From Phoronis australis (taxonomy: Eukaryota > Phoronida > Phoronidae): a stretch of 64,000 bases of DNA. The stretch lies in NCBI GenBank assembly GCA_002633005.1, contig NMRA01000519.1, forward strand, positions 26,646 to 90,645, read 5' to 3'. The notes beneath the pieces are model-generated. The model was given only the letters and a program-made list of their open reading frames with translations. It ran no database searches and was not told where the DNA came from. Position 1 is the stretch's first letter. Each line of letters starts with the position of its first letter. Positions 47,101-58,200 of the stretch are shown piece by piece. The position numbers and the translations under genes were made by a program.

Positions 47101-50100
47101 TGGTTTTCTGACTAAAATTTCGTTTTCTCTTGTAATATGTACCGGGCGCATTACAGACGTGCCACTTAATAATCTGCCGGAATGCATGGAAGTCCTTGTG
47201 GAGACTGAATGAAATTTTGATTTTAATAAGCGCCTCTTTCAACAAATCCAAGTACGTATATTTTTCATTGTAGGTGTTCTCCCATCGGGATAATGTCTTT
47301 GATAGCAGGCAAGCTGGCGACAGTGTCCGATAAAGCAACCGTTGCTAGGCAACTCGGAGTGTTCATGGCAACTGTGGTTGGAGGTATTGCTGTCCATACT
47401 CTTGTGACCTACAGTGTCTTATACGTGGCGTTAACTCGGAAGAATCCTTTCAAGATTCTTCGTGGATTGAGTCAAGCCTGCTTGACCGCGTTTGCAACCG
47501 CTTCAAGGTAATTTGACAATTATAACTCTGAGGCAATGTGAGGAAAACCGTCATTTTAAGCTTGGAAGAGGCACAGAGACTTGGAGTTTTTCGGACGGTT
47601 GTAAATCACGAGTGTTATTTTGAAGGTGACATGCAAGCAGTGGCGGATTAAGAGGGGTTCCAAGGGGGTCAAGCAACCCTTAAAATTCTCTGAGATTACA
47701 TTAAGCAGTACGGGGTTGCAAATGGCTGAGGCAAATTCCAGGCTAATACTCTGCCCTGCCCCCTCCCTAACTGAAAACCCTGGATCCGCCCATGGCAAGA
47801 TCAATGAAAACAGTTATTTATGAACCCTGATCTCAGTATACAGCTCTCCCACTTGGCCTCTGTAAGTAAACACAGCTTGCCAAAATTTATATAGTCCTGG
47901 CTGAAAAGATTGCTTTATTACCCCATATGGATCAGTGAATGGACAAATCCAAAATGTATGGCTTATTTCAATGAAATTAAAGCTGACTGTATAGGTCGTC
48001 TGAATTACCTAATTGCGCGTGCACACATTCAAAACACTTGGGACACAGTAGTAAAACGTTTACATGTTCTAAGCATTGTGAGGAAGCCGTGCATAAGTAA
48101 AAGGTTCCACCAAAGTAGCCTCAATATAAGCACTGATTAGACGGGCAGTAGAATTGTTTTAAAGTCAAACTTGTTTATTTTATAACTGCCTAGGGTTTTT
48201 GTAATAATAACTTTTGAAATCAGATTAAAAGCATATAACGTGTGCCTCATTTCGTCTAGAATTAATTCCATTGTTGCGTAGATCTGGGCAAAATTCAATT
48301 TCGAAATTTCGACAACGTCCTGCGCCCGATCATTCACAAACACTTACATGTATCGACAAGGTGTTAGGTCAATCGCCACATTAAACGCTTACTAAAATTC
48401 GACAAAAACGCTGCTTCATGATGTCTTCAACTCCCAAGTCCTACACAATACTACATGCACATTTACTTGAGCCTCTGCAGTTACTGAATACAGCATTTTT
48501 GGAATTAGTCTCGTTCTCAAAACACATCATGTTTTGCTAGAAAAAGAAGCAAATGGTATTTGTGATGCTTTGTGTATTGTTCATCGTTGTGGAATTGACC
48601 CCATGCAATCTAGCGCCTTAACTTGAGTGAAGTCGCTAATTTTCTAATTGTTGTTTCCAAAGCACCGTTTCGTCCAATTCTCTAGTGCCGCTACCATCCC
48701 TGCCACACTGCGATGTCTTGAGAACAACCTCTACATAGATCCTCGTGTGACCAGATTTACCATTCCTATTGGGGCCACGGTGAACATGGACGCAACGGCA
48801 CTTTATGAGACAGTGTCTACACTGTTTATTGCACAAATCCACGGGATTTCGCTGGATGTTGGACAGATTATCACCATATGGTATGGAAGAAAATTCACGA
48901 TATGCTCATGGACAGTGGTAGGGCTTAAAGAGATTCAGATCTTCGTTGTTAATGAGATTTCAGCCGCAGCTAGTTCTGGTATTGTACATTGGCTGGATCT
49001 ATTTCCTTTGAATACTAACATAGTCAGACGTGTTCAACACAGAGGGAAGAGCAAATGATATTGGTAACCAGAAGGTGAATTTAGTGAAAACTTGAAAGCA
49101 CTGTTCAAGAACAGTGGTGAAGCACAAATCAAAATTGTTTGGACGGGTCATGGCTTTTTGCAATCATTAGGAGGGCCATGACTCCGAAGCCCCCCTTGGC
49201 ATCGACGGGTGATCGTTGGTGTAGGATTGAGTAAACACAATTCATTTTCAAGTCTTAAAGTAGATTTTGTGGCTTAACGTGGGTTCTTTTCTCGATAATC
49301 ATCGATTAGGTCTCAGTCAAGTTGCTGTTACTACGGTGACCTGAAACACAAATCTTCATGTCTCTTTCAACCCCTCAGTATCGCACTGGTAAAACACCCA
49401 TTACGTACAACCCCGGTAATATAAAAGTATTCTTTATTTTTTTAAAATTTTTAGCAACAGGTAAACTAAAGGCTATTAAATCTCTTTAACTGTATTAATA
49501 TTTTTTTGAGGAACAAGCTCATGAGGGGAACTCTTGAAACAACCTGGTTATTATATTAGAAAAATTAAATAACATACATGTAACACTTTTTTACATACAT
49601 GTAACATCTAATCACTAAAAGACAGTACACTAAACAAAACATAGAAAACCTACTACATGTATTTAGTTAGACATGGCACTTTCTTTTACCAAGAGTTTCG
49701 TTTATGTTTATCGTCGTGACTATTACAAATTAGGCAGCTGTTATATTTCAGCTGTAGCTCCATACTTGCAAGTGTTGGAGCTGCTGCCGTGCCAGGCACA
49801 GCCATTGTAATGATGATCATGGTGTTAGGGTCGGCAGGACTTCCGGTTGAAAACATCAGCTTGATTTTAACAGTAGATTGGCTAATGTAAGTAATGCCGC
49901 CTTTTCTATAACACTAGTCGAGTGCCCATAAAGCATTGCTTGTCAATGTTTAGGGAAGAAAATCTTTTTGTCGCAGGAAAGATGCTAAACCCAAATTTGG
50001 CTTATCAACGGATACTGTTTAACTTTTTCCTTTTTCACTTTTAAATTTTTGAAATGCATTAATGGAACGGTAAGTTTTTTGAATATAAGATGTTTGAATC

Positions 50101-51105
50101 AAATATTAAAAGGGGTTGTGGAATACCTTTCAGCGGCAGCGGTGGCTAACACTTCAGGCGAATATTACGACTTGACACAGCATGCCTAAAAAGCAGCATT
50201 TGATTTAAGATGTACAGCGTCGAGGGAAAGTGTTTTGGCAGAACAATGCTTTCATCCATCAAGGGAGATGACATTGGTGCATCAACGGGCAACAACGCTA
50301 ACTTTATGTAAAATCGGTGCGGTGACGGCTTTGAAAATTATGTTTTTATGCTTTGAGGTGGAAGTCTTTATTTTGTTTCCCTGCAAAAGGTTTTGTTCTC
50401 AATCAGTCATGGGTATATCCTGGGAAAACACACCTCCGCAAACTTGATTTGTTCGGGTGAGGCAAAAAGCAGTCTGGGACTTCAGCTTGACCCACATGTA
50501 ACACATCTGTAGCGAAAGCTGCAATTTTGCAAGTAGCTGGTGTTCAATATGTGTAGTATAACAAATTAACATTAAAGCTTAGCAGTAATCGCGTGACCAT
50601 AGGTCATGAGTCGCCATCGTTGCTTGAGTGTATGTCTTTAATCTACAAAATTGTTTTGCCTTTCGTTAACAACATAACTGCATTTTTCGAAAATTTCAAA
50701 ATCCTAGAGGTATACGCAATGTTGTACAAACTGGGAAGTGTCCAAAGACATATGCTGCTTTAATTGACCTTTGCATAAGTGTTTGTGATTGAGCTACATC
50801 CTTTGACAGCAGCTACCATCCAGTTGGGGTCTATGGTGTAGGATCACGAGTTTCAGTTTTGAACACGACCGGGGGAAACAAAGTCAAGGATTAACGATGA
50901 CACGCTTTTTTGTTTCAGGGGACGGTTTCAAGCCGTTGGCAACATAGTTGGAGACAGCTATGGTGCCGCCATAATTTCACATTTTTCCGGCCACGAACAG
51001 AGGAACACAGGAGATAGAGTTGACGTCAAACAATCAGATGAACCAGAAAAACTGATAGACTTGCATCCCGTCGGCAGACTGATGGGTTCTAACACACTTG
51101 TTTGA
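40889..51105 (+). CDS. SLC1A-family (EAAT/ASCT-like) sodium-coupled transporter, 499 aa, divergent binding site
   Basis: Multi-pass plasma-membrane protein of the glutamate/neutral amino acid transporter family. Coding exons: 40889-41111, 43119-43335, 45413-45594, 46806-46932, 47274-47507, 48686-48880, 49752-49886, 50919-51105; GT-AG, phases close to 500 codons. TM1-2 lie in exon 1 ([12 protein letters not shown]), TM3 in exon 2 (YYISTT), and exon 3 carries the extracellular loop with three N-glycosylation sequons (N184, N189, N202). HP1 is at about 326-333, TM7 NMDAT at 361-365, HP2 at about 400-410 and TM8 at 435-451. Sodium-site residues N361, D363, N446 and D450 are kept. Substrate residues equivalent to GltPh D394, R397 and T398 are G439, Q442 and A443. 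The gene is head to head with flotillin. It is an intact gene by sequence; its substrate is unknown. Confidence 0.95.
43119..43335 (+). CDS. SLC1A exon 2 (TM3)
   Basis: Splicing completes a Gly codon and continues [18 protein letters not shown], then [15 protein letters not shown] (TM3, equivalent to YYMTTTIIAVVIGI) and ends DAFVDVI. The acceptor is atttaaag and the donor AG/GTACTA. The family has DAFLDLIRN here. Confidence 0.93.
43552..44133. repeat. diverged tandem duplication in SLC1A intron 2
   Basis: Block 43,552-43,800 aligns with 43,914-44,133, e.g. ctacgaaaatcgatagat against ctacggaaatcggctgat and aatgtttcagtga against acgaagcttcagtga. Confidence 0.65.
45413..45594 (+). CDS. SLC1A exon 3 (glycosylated extracellular loop)
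   Basis: Starts [13 protein letters not shown], matching RNMFPPNLVEACF of EAATs, and runs through a polar loop with sequons at N184, N189 and N202. Ends TNTLG where EAATs have VNALG. Acceptor gcatggtag, donor CTCG/GTAAGA. Confidence 0.94.
46806..46932 (+). CDS. SLC1A exon 4
   Basis: [16 protein letters not shown] then [14 protein letters not shown], matching GLVVFSMCFGFVIG ... LNEAIMRLVAVIMW. Acceptor gcttccag, donor TG/GTAAGA. Confidence 0.94.
47274..47507 (+). CDS. SLC1A exon 5 (TM5-6 and start of HP1)
   Basis: [13 protein letters not shown] matches YAPVGILFLIAGK, and [20 protein letters not shown] matches TRKNPWVFIGGLLQALITAL. The exon ends inside the HP1 tip (ATAS), as in other animal SLC1A genes. 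Confidence 0.95.
47638..47790. mobile_element. small hAT-like MITE
   Basis: Starts CAGTGGCGGATTAAG and ends CCTGGATCCGCC, imperfect terminal inverted repeats of the CAGTGGCGGATCCAGG type. Flanks catgcaag (47630-47637) and catggcaag (47791-47799) look like an 8-bp target duplication with one inserted base. In SLC1A intron 5. Confidence 0.6.
48686..48880 (+). CDS. SLC1A exon 6 (HP1 end, TM7)
   Basis: The acceptor is tctctag; using the earlier tttccaaag would break the frame. [35 protein letters not shown] and LDVGQIITI are the TM7 region. The canonical NMDGT reads NMDAT. Donor ATATG/GTATGG. Confidence 0.95.
49752..49886 (+). CDS. SLC1A exon 7 (HP2 and TM8 start)
   Basis: [20 protein letters not shown] occupies the position of the EAAT HP2 segment ATAASIGAAGIPQAGLV without gaps, followed by [17 protein letters not shown]. 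Acceptor atatttcag, donor AAT/GTAAGT. Confidence 0.94.
50919..51105 (+). CDS. SLC1A exon 8 (TM8, C-terminus, stop)
   Basis: [19 protein letters not shown] matches DRLRTTTNVLGDSLGAGIV. The cytoplasmic tail of about 42 residues is polar and ends SNTLV before TGA. Acceptor tgtttcag. Confidence 0.94.
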
Positions 51106-51419
51106 TTGAAAGATTTGTTTTTGTGAAAGGGTGTTAGTACACTTGTATATATCAGTACACACTCAATGTACGTAGTAATTATGTATTCAAATCAATCGAG
51201 ACCTAAAAAAGCAACGGAGGCATGAGTGAGTGAGGGAGCGGGCGTGCAAACACCGATATAATATGTGTCTGTACATACATGTATTTACTTCAACCTGCTT
51301 GTAATGCATCATACATGTACCAACAAAGACTCTATCAAATTGTCCAATTTACTTTCAAAACAGAAATGACAAACACATGTCAACATTACGGCGTGTCTTT
51401 AAATGCAGATTCTGCTCTA

Positions 51420-51425
51420 AATAAA
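51420..51425 (+). terminator. possible SLC1A polyadenylation signal
   Basis: AATAAA about 315 bases past the stop codon; the only evidence is the hexamer and its position. Confidence 0.35.
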
Positions 51426-51719
51426 TTGGAATTCCAAGCGCTTCTCGAAACACCCGTGGTGGACCACGATTCTCGTGTTGGGGATTGGATTAGGAGAGCC
51501 AAGTAACGGATGCCAGCACTTCTTACTCGTTCTCTGCTGTATGTATTTATTTTTGAGCAGGCTCCATTTTATGTCTTTGCGGTCGGAATCAACACAGTCA
51601 GCAGCGTACAGCACAATCCCCGTGTTGCTGGGAGGTTGGGCCTGTCCCAGCCAAACATGAATACATTTTCCACTATAACGAAAGAAGTTCTGATGTATTA
51701 AACTTGTAAAGCAAGCTCA

Positions 51720-52555
51720 TGATCATGGGGTGCAAAAAATTTTGAGCTAGACACTTTAAATTCACACAGCTGACTTAAACATGGAATTGAGTTCCAAATC
51801 CAAAGATTTAGGTCACTTGGTGCAACCATGGGGTCATTAGGTGTATTTTCCTTCTGATATTTGAACTGTTTATGCAACACGTATTCTTATATGACAGCAG
51901 TTAGACAACTCTGATTCTCAGCATTAAAGACAATTTTCATGTACAATAATTCCACTAAAAGGGATGGTAATTCACTGGATAAGGTCAATTAGTGCAGAGG
52001 TCATCTACTTTTCAAAAGGTAACTTCTCCTATAGTTTTCAAGGAATTTTTTTTCAATCTCAGCACACTGCTGTAAACCAACCTGCCAATCAAATTCCTTA
52101 CCTTACTAAGCAATAGGGCCATCCAATCAGAAACAATAGGTCAAGGTAAATGCATGCAAACTAAGATTTTGAGCTGGACATTTCAACTTTACTTATATGT
52201 TTAGTAAAGAATAGAGTTTGATATCTAAAGTTTCAGGTCATTTGGTGCAACAATGGAGTCATTAGGTGCATTTTTCTTCTAAATTTTTTGTCAGTTTATT
52301 CATCTTGTTTTCTAAAGTGCTTAAAGTGAGATATCTATGATTCTTACCACAAACCACATTTTTCATCGAGTTTACAATACTTCCCTCATCAGGGCTCATA
52401 ATGCTCAGCTAAATGTCAATTAGTGCAAAGGTCATCAGATTATTAACTTGTAATTTCTCTTACACTTTTCAAGAATTCTTTAACATATGGCTAAACGGGT
52501 AGTTGCCAATAACTTCCTATAACAATTCCAGTATAACGAACGCCAGAGTCCATTA
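51720..52555. repeat. AGGTCA-rich repeat, copy 1
   Basis: Contains two diverged subunits of about 0.45 kb with shared phrases such as ggtcattaggtgca, gagctagacact and ggtcaattagtgca. Same family as 55,140-56,290. Confidence 0.75.
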
Positions 52556-52559
52556 GTTA

Positions 52560-52830
52560 TTATTCTTATTCTTCTTCCGACCAAAGTTACGCTTAATAAC
52601 TCCAAGATGCGTGCAGGTATCTTTTTAAATTAAACATATTTTTAGCAATACATATATTTTGATTCAATATGAAATCTTATTCCTTAATCCACCGGAAGAG
52701 GTCATTTGGTGCAAAGGTCATCTCACTTTAAAATGCTAATCCTTCACTTTGAATGGTATTTTTTTAAATTCGCCGCTCAGGTACGCTGTGTAAGTCAACA
52801 AGTCAATTTAAAAATTACTTCTCAAGTTCT
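52560..52830. repeat. AGGTCA-rich repeat, truncated copy
   Basis: Begins tcttcttccgaccaaa and includes ccggaagaggtcatttggtg, matching the start of the 55,140 copy, then loses similarity. Confidence 0.7.
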
Positions 52831-55007
52831 AACTTACTGTACATTGAACGGTCACATACAGTTTGTTGCAACAATATCTTTTGCACATCTCCACGTGCAC
52901 ACCAGCAACATAAATAATCAAATATAATGAACGATAACTAAAGGCTTTTACCTTTATGTATAAATGCATTTATAGATATATAAATATAAGTATAGATATA
53001 CAATGTAGACATATAAAGTCATCAAGTATACATGAAGAAGGACACACTCAAATAATTGGTAAGTAAAATCAAAGCCCTAGGAAGCAAATGTTATTTTTAT
53101 GTAACGATAAGCAGCCCATTCGATTCTGCACATGTCATATTTTTGTGAAATTTAAATGTTACATGTAGTTGTGACAAAAGGCCGAGGAAGAGACAAATGA
53201 ACGATCGCATGGCTTACCTCGACATATGAATGATTTGACCTGTAGCAGTTAAGCCAAACATGATGCGCAAATGGTTTTCCCGTGGGTCAACGTCGCATGA
53301 TTGAAGTACGAGTGGCGTGTTATTCTGTGGGTCTTTACCGCCACCTAGCGGGTGAACACAGAGTCCTCCAGAGTGTCGGATGCGCCCAATTATCTCGAAT
53401 TTTGGCCAGGTTGCTGTAATGCAAAAATCAAAGAAATGAAACTGCCGCAAAAGATTGCATGAATGCGAGGGAACATAACCGTAGCTGAAGGAGATGAGGA
53501 CTGAGAATTTCAAAGGCAACAGAGAGAAGATTAGCCTCTAAAAACGAAATAGAAGAAATAATTGAAGAATGTGAACGAGAAACAGTGCAAACTGCATATC
53601 CGCGGAAAGAAAAAAAATCTACAACAGTTTCCAGATGTAATTTCTGAAACTCAAAGGAGGTACCGAGTATAAAGAAGGGTTTAGTGTTCCAAAGTTCATG
53701 TTTTGATGGTTCGACTAGTAGACATTATTAAATCATAAGTTTCTATCCAAAACCCATTGCCCTTCTCCCATTAATTGATAAAGAAAGACACTGGTGTGTA
53801 GAAATGAAACATTGTAAAAAGACATTCACTTCAAAGATGGGAAATTAATGCGTTTTATTTTTCTGAAGGACAACTAGCTTTAGAAGGAAGGATGACGACT
53901 CCCATACCCTGGTCCATAGCACCTCACTTTCATTTTCAATGGTTTAACACTGACAAAAACTTGATGCTTGTAAGTTTGAAAAGTTCAATCATGTGGTTTT
54001 TCATCAATAGACCCTATAAAACAATCAACGGGTATTACCGTAACAGTGGCCCACCAAAACCGTCAACAAAAGAGCAGCAGTAAGCTTCATCACGTCTGAA
54101 ATAGAAAAGATAATTTTTGACAAACGCCAAGAAATCACATTGTATATGTACTTCAAGAGATTAGTAAGGTAAGCTTAAACAAATGTTTTGAAGGGGCGAC
54201 ATTGATTGTGACCTTAATCGTTTTGTGCCGCTGTATGTCGTCACATTACTAAGTAGTTCCATACGCTCTGACAAACTTGTGTCGCAATACAACGCATTCA
54301 AGCTATCTTGGTTGATTAAGTTTTTTATTGCTGTTCATTACTGTAGGTGTCTGTTCTAGCCAGCTTGGGGCGTGGATCCTATTCCTACAGGTGGTTCTGT
54401 ACATGTTCAGGTAGCCATCGTGTACTTTAAGTTGATGGAGTTGGCTAAATGCCAATTTTGAGGCAGGGTGAAGGCTTTGCAGAAATTTAACAAATCTCGG
54501 TTGATTTGGACGTTCCAATTCAACCTTTTGTATCTGTCGGCGATTTTAATTTAGTGTTAACTCCAGTGCTCGGTACATGTGATTATCGTCATTTAAATAT
54601 CAACCAAACAAGAGCTGGAAATTTCCCACAGCTTTCCTCGTTTTCTAGCCTGGTGCGAGGTAAATAATACTTGTGTTTAATTCACTTGGCATTTTGGAGT
54701 CCACTTCTCGATTTTTGATAACTTTTGACAGTATACGGACTGAGATGTAAGAGTCCAGAATTGAAATTGGTTATGACCAGACCATATCAAGGTGTAACCG
54801 TTTTCCGAATTTGTTGTTCCACAAATAATATGTTTTATTAACATTCTTCCCTTGAATGATTTGTAATATGGAACTGTCTTGTAATCTAGCTATTTTTCAG
54901 AACTAATATTGATAATTTAATCAGTAGGTTTGCCCAAAGTGTGTGCTTATGTGTTACATTCATTGTGTATGAAAGTCATGGGTTCAAACTTCTATACATG
55001 TAGTTCC
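52831..55007. other. intergenic, nothing recognised
   Basis: Apart from one weak CTCF-like match near 53,340, no feature was supported. Confidence 0.55.
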
Positions 55008-55152
55008 TCTGCGCGTGTTCCTGGCTTTTCTTCAATTTCATTCTTATTCTTATTCTTATTCTTATTCTTCTTATTACTCTGCGCGTGTAAGCGCACAGTA
55101 GTGTTTTTCCTGGGTTTTCTTCAATTTTCTTCTTCTTCTTCTTATTCTTCTT
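55008..55152. repeat. TTC/TTATTC microsatellite with duplicated ctctgcgcgtgt block
   Basis: (TTATTC)n and (TTC)n tracts separated by two copies of ctctgcgcgtgt...ttttcttcaatttt. Confidence 0.85.
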
Positions 55153-56290
55153 CCGACCAAATTTGAGGCTTAATAACTCCAAATTGGGTGTAGGTACGGT
55201 CTTTAAATTCAGCATATTACGTTTGACAATATATAAATTTTCATTGGTTATATAATCATATTCCATATTGCACCGGAAGAGGTCGTTTGGTGCAAATGTC
55301 TTATAATTTTCAAAATGCTACTCCTCCTTCAGTTTTAAAGCTATCTTTTTCAAATTCGATGCACAGGTATAAGTCAACATGACAATTTAAAAATTTACTT
55401 TTCTAAGTAATCAGGTCATCCAATCAAGTGAAATAGGTCAAAGGTTAATAGGTGCAAACTAAAATTTTGAGCTAGACACTTCAAATTGACAGGTCTGATT
55501 GCCACAGGCAAATCAAATCGGAATCCAAAGTTTCAGGTCATTTAGTGCAAACATGGGGTCATTAGGTGCATTATTCTTCTGGAAATTTGACTTTTTCAAT
55601 CAGCAAGTATTCTGATGTGTCAACCGTTAGACAACTGTGATTCTCAGCGTTAAACACATTTTCCATGGGCTTTGCAATAATTCTCCTAAATATGCTTAAA
55701 ATGCAACGGATAAGGTCAATTAGTGCAAAGGTCATGTAACGTTCAAAATGTCTTACGTTTTTCAAGGAATTCTTTTCAATTTCAGCACACTATTGTAAGT
55801 CAACATGTCAATTGAATACCCTACTTTACTTTGCAATAGACCTAACCAATCAGAAAAAATAGGTCAAAGGTAATTGAGTACAAACAAAATTTTGAGGTAG
55901 AGACTTCAGAATTACGTATCTGTTTACTAAGTGCGATTGAGTTTGAATTCTAAAATTTCAGGTCATGTGGTGCACCCATGGGGTCATTACGCGCATTTTT
56001 CTTCTGGAAGCATGACCACTTCATTCATCTTGTATTCTGAAGTGCTTAAAGTAAAACATCTGTGATTATTAGCATTAACCGCATTTTTAATCGAGATAAC
56101 AATTACCCCCTCATCGGGGCTCATAATGCACCGGGAGAGGTCAATTAGTGGAAAGGTCATCAAAAATTTAATAAGTAATTTCTCCAACAGTTTTAAAGAA
56201 ATCCTTTTCATAATGTTAAACGGGTTGCTGTCAGTAACTTCTCATAATAATTCTAGTAATACGCACGCGCAGAGTCCGTTATTGTCGCGC
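55140..56290. repeat. AGGTCA-rich repeat, fullest copy
   Basis: Begins after a TTC-rich microsatellite at cttcttccgaccaaatt and runs through at least two internal subunits, with about nine AGGTCA hexamers. Ends near agagtccgttattgtcgcgcc. Confidence 0.75.
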
Positions 56291-57683
56291 CGTGACAATA
56301 ATCTTTCAAGTTTGACATTTACAATTACTTTGGGGGTAATAATTACCTGTTTTATTCCGGAGTCAATGCAATGCAAGGTTTCTGAAAATTTCTGAGATCA
56401 AATTGTAACATCCAATATGAGGTAGAAAAATCATGTGGTTTTGCTAGCCAATTGTTTTGTAAGTAAGCCCATTATCATAACTTGGGCAGTAGACTGTGGA
56501 CACAGTCAGAACTATGTATTTGAAGCCATAAGAATTGCTTCAGAGCACTGCAAAAATAATACAACAAAACCATCTCGAGGAAGATTCAAAACAAGTTCAT
56601 GCCAATGGAAAATGTTATCGGACAGCTGATGCGAGCCACTTGCATCGTGGCATGCTTATTGCTTACACGTGTTGCTTCGCGAAAGACTGCGACCAACAAG
56701 ACGGATTGTGGGTTGTCAAATACTGCTGAAAAGTGTCGGTACGTCACGATGGAATGAGACCAGCGTAGAATACTGTTTGTAGGGCAATACTACGAACTTG
56801 TGTTGCTTCACGAATTGTAGAAGTGCAGAGTGTGTGACAGCGAGAATCACCTACAGCGGATAAAGGATAAAGCAGTTGGTTGTTTATAGGTCATTGATTG
56901 AAGTTAACCCTACAGAGGGCGCCAGAGTAATATTCTTCATGATTGTCATTGAAATTTATTAACAAAAAATCATATGCATTAATTTGTGATTATTGAATAA
57001 TAAAATAGTTACTGTGTTTAATCGTTTGATCTCCGTCCATCCATAACCACACACCATACATGTAGCTACTTTTTAAACTAAACCTACAGAGAACTTCTGA
57101 CAGTTGTTTAGTCTGTCAATTGCTATGCTTCCATGATAAGGATGTTGTAATATGCAACATTTCCAATACTGTGTTGAAATATGTGTAAGTCGAGTATTTA
57201 GTTTTTAGAAACACTTGTGTTGGACATTCGTGGTGAAACAAAATCTTTTATCTGTTTTTTTGTTTTGAAAAAGCAGGCAAACCACTCTGAGCTTCTGCTT
57301 TTGCACAAAAATTGATTAACTAGAAAGGAAAATAAAAAAATCAATGCTAGTTTTGTCGCCGAGGAGCTCCTCAGTTGATCGAGGAAAAAACAACTTTACG
57401 GCTATGTGATTAGGTCCAAACCAAGACGAATCGAGGAGGGAGACGTGCCTCAAGACACGTTTACATTTTATAAAACACATGTTTTACAAGCAAACACACG
57501 CCTTTCTTATGGAAGCTTGACCATACAATAGATAATGAGCATGAGACTTGTCTAATGATGTCACTTTACAAAATCTCGTAGAAAAAACAATATGCCCGAG
57601 CCTGGGTGATGGAAATGAAAGGAGGACAGCTTCTGACTCATCAGAAATTTACCAATCCTTTTAAAAATTAAAAGTTAAGTCCT
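56291..57683. other. intergenic, nothing recognised
   Basis: A CTCF-core-like agagggcgcc lies near 56,923. No gene or element ends seen. Confidence 0.55.
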
Positions 57684-58080
57684 GAGCCCGGTCTCTTTTT
57701 ACTCGAAATGGAACTCGAAATTAGGTTTGGCATTTTCTGCTCTAGTTTTGGGCAAACTCAAGATAAAAGTCTATTATTCTATGCTCGAGTACACATTAAC
57801 TTACGTGATAATTTATTGCCCTTAGTTCACAGTTTGTAAACCCAAAATTAAAGCAATAAGTTCGAGTTTGAACTCGAAATTTCGAGTTTTTACTCAAGCT
57901 TGTAGCACGAATATAAGGGTCTTCAAGGGCAAACTTGAAGTAGAAACTCCTATGCATAAACTGTAATGTATTCGAGCACAGTCTGATAACCAAGTATCTT
58001 ATGTTCGCACAAACGGAGCAAAGAAATTGCCAGAAATAGTTTCGAGTTCGTTTCGAATACAAAGATTAGAGACCGGGCCC
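57684..58080. mobile_element. MITE or foldback element with gagcccggtctc termini
   Basis: The left end GAGCCCGGTCTC and the complement of the right end GGGCCCGGTCTC agree at 11 of 12 bases, and similarity continues into ctcgaaatggaactcgaaa-type sequence. The interior has many cgag/ctcg self-complementary blocks. No coding capacity; target duplication unclear. Confidence 0.6.
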
Positions 58081-58148
58081 TGGTTTCGATGGGTTTACCA
58101 TGATTGAACTCTGTTTAATTCTGTTGGCGACAAAGGCAAGTCAGTACT

Positions 58149-58200
58149 TGTTGTGTATTGGCAATGCTACTTGTGGTTTTCCTTACAATATAGTCGCGTT
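58149..58200 (+). repeat. 5' LTR remnant of gypsy element
   Basis: The first 50 or so bases match the 3' LTR from 59839 with two differences, then break off into RNase H sequence. Confidence 0.88.

Larger units (their letters stand above)
41112..50918 (+). other. SLC1A introns
   Basis: Seven introns of 0.3-2.1 kb. Beyond the tandem duplication (intron 2) and the hAT-like MITE (intron 5), I saw only short unconvincing frames, e.g. 44,288-44,632 and 48,137-48,343. Confidence 0.6.

Noticed and set aside
48636-48842. Minus-strand frame opposite SLC1A exon 6
   Set aside because: Shadow of the transporter exon on the other strand.
54930-55266. Phe/Leu-rich and Lys-rich frames
   Set aside because: Produced by TTC/TTATTC microsatellites.
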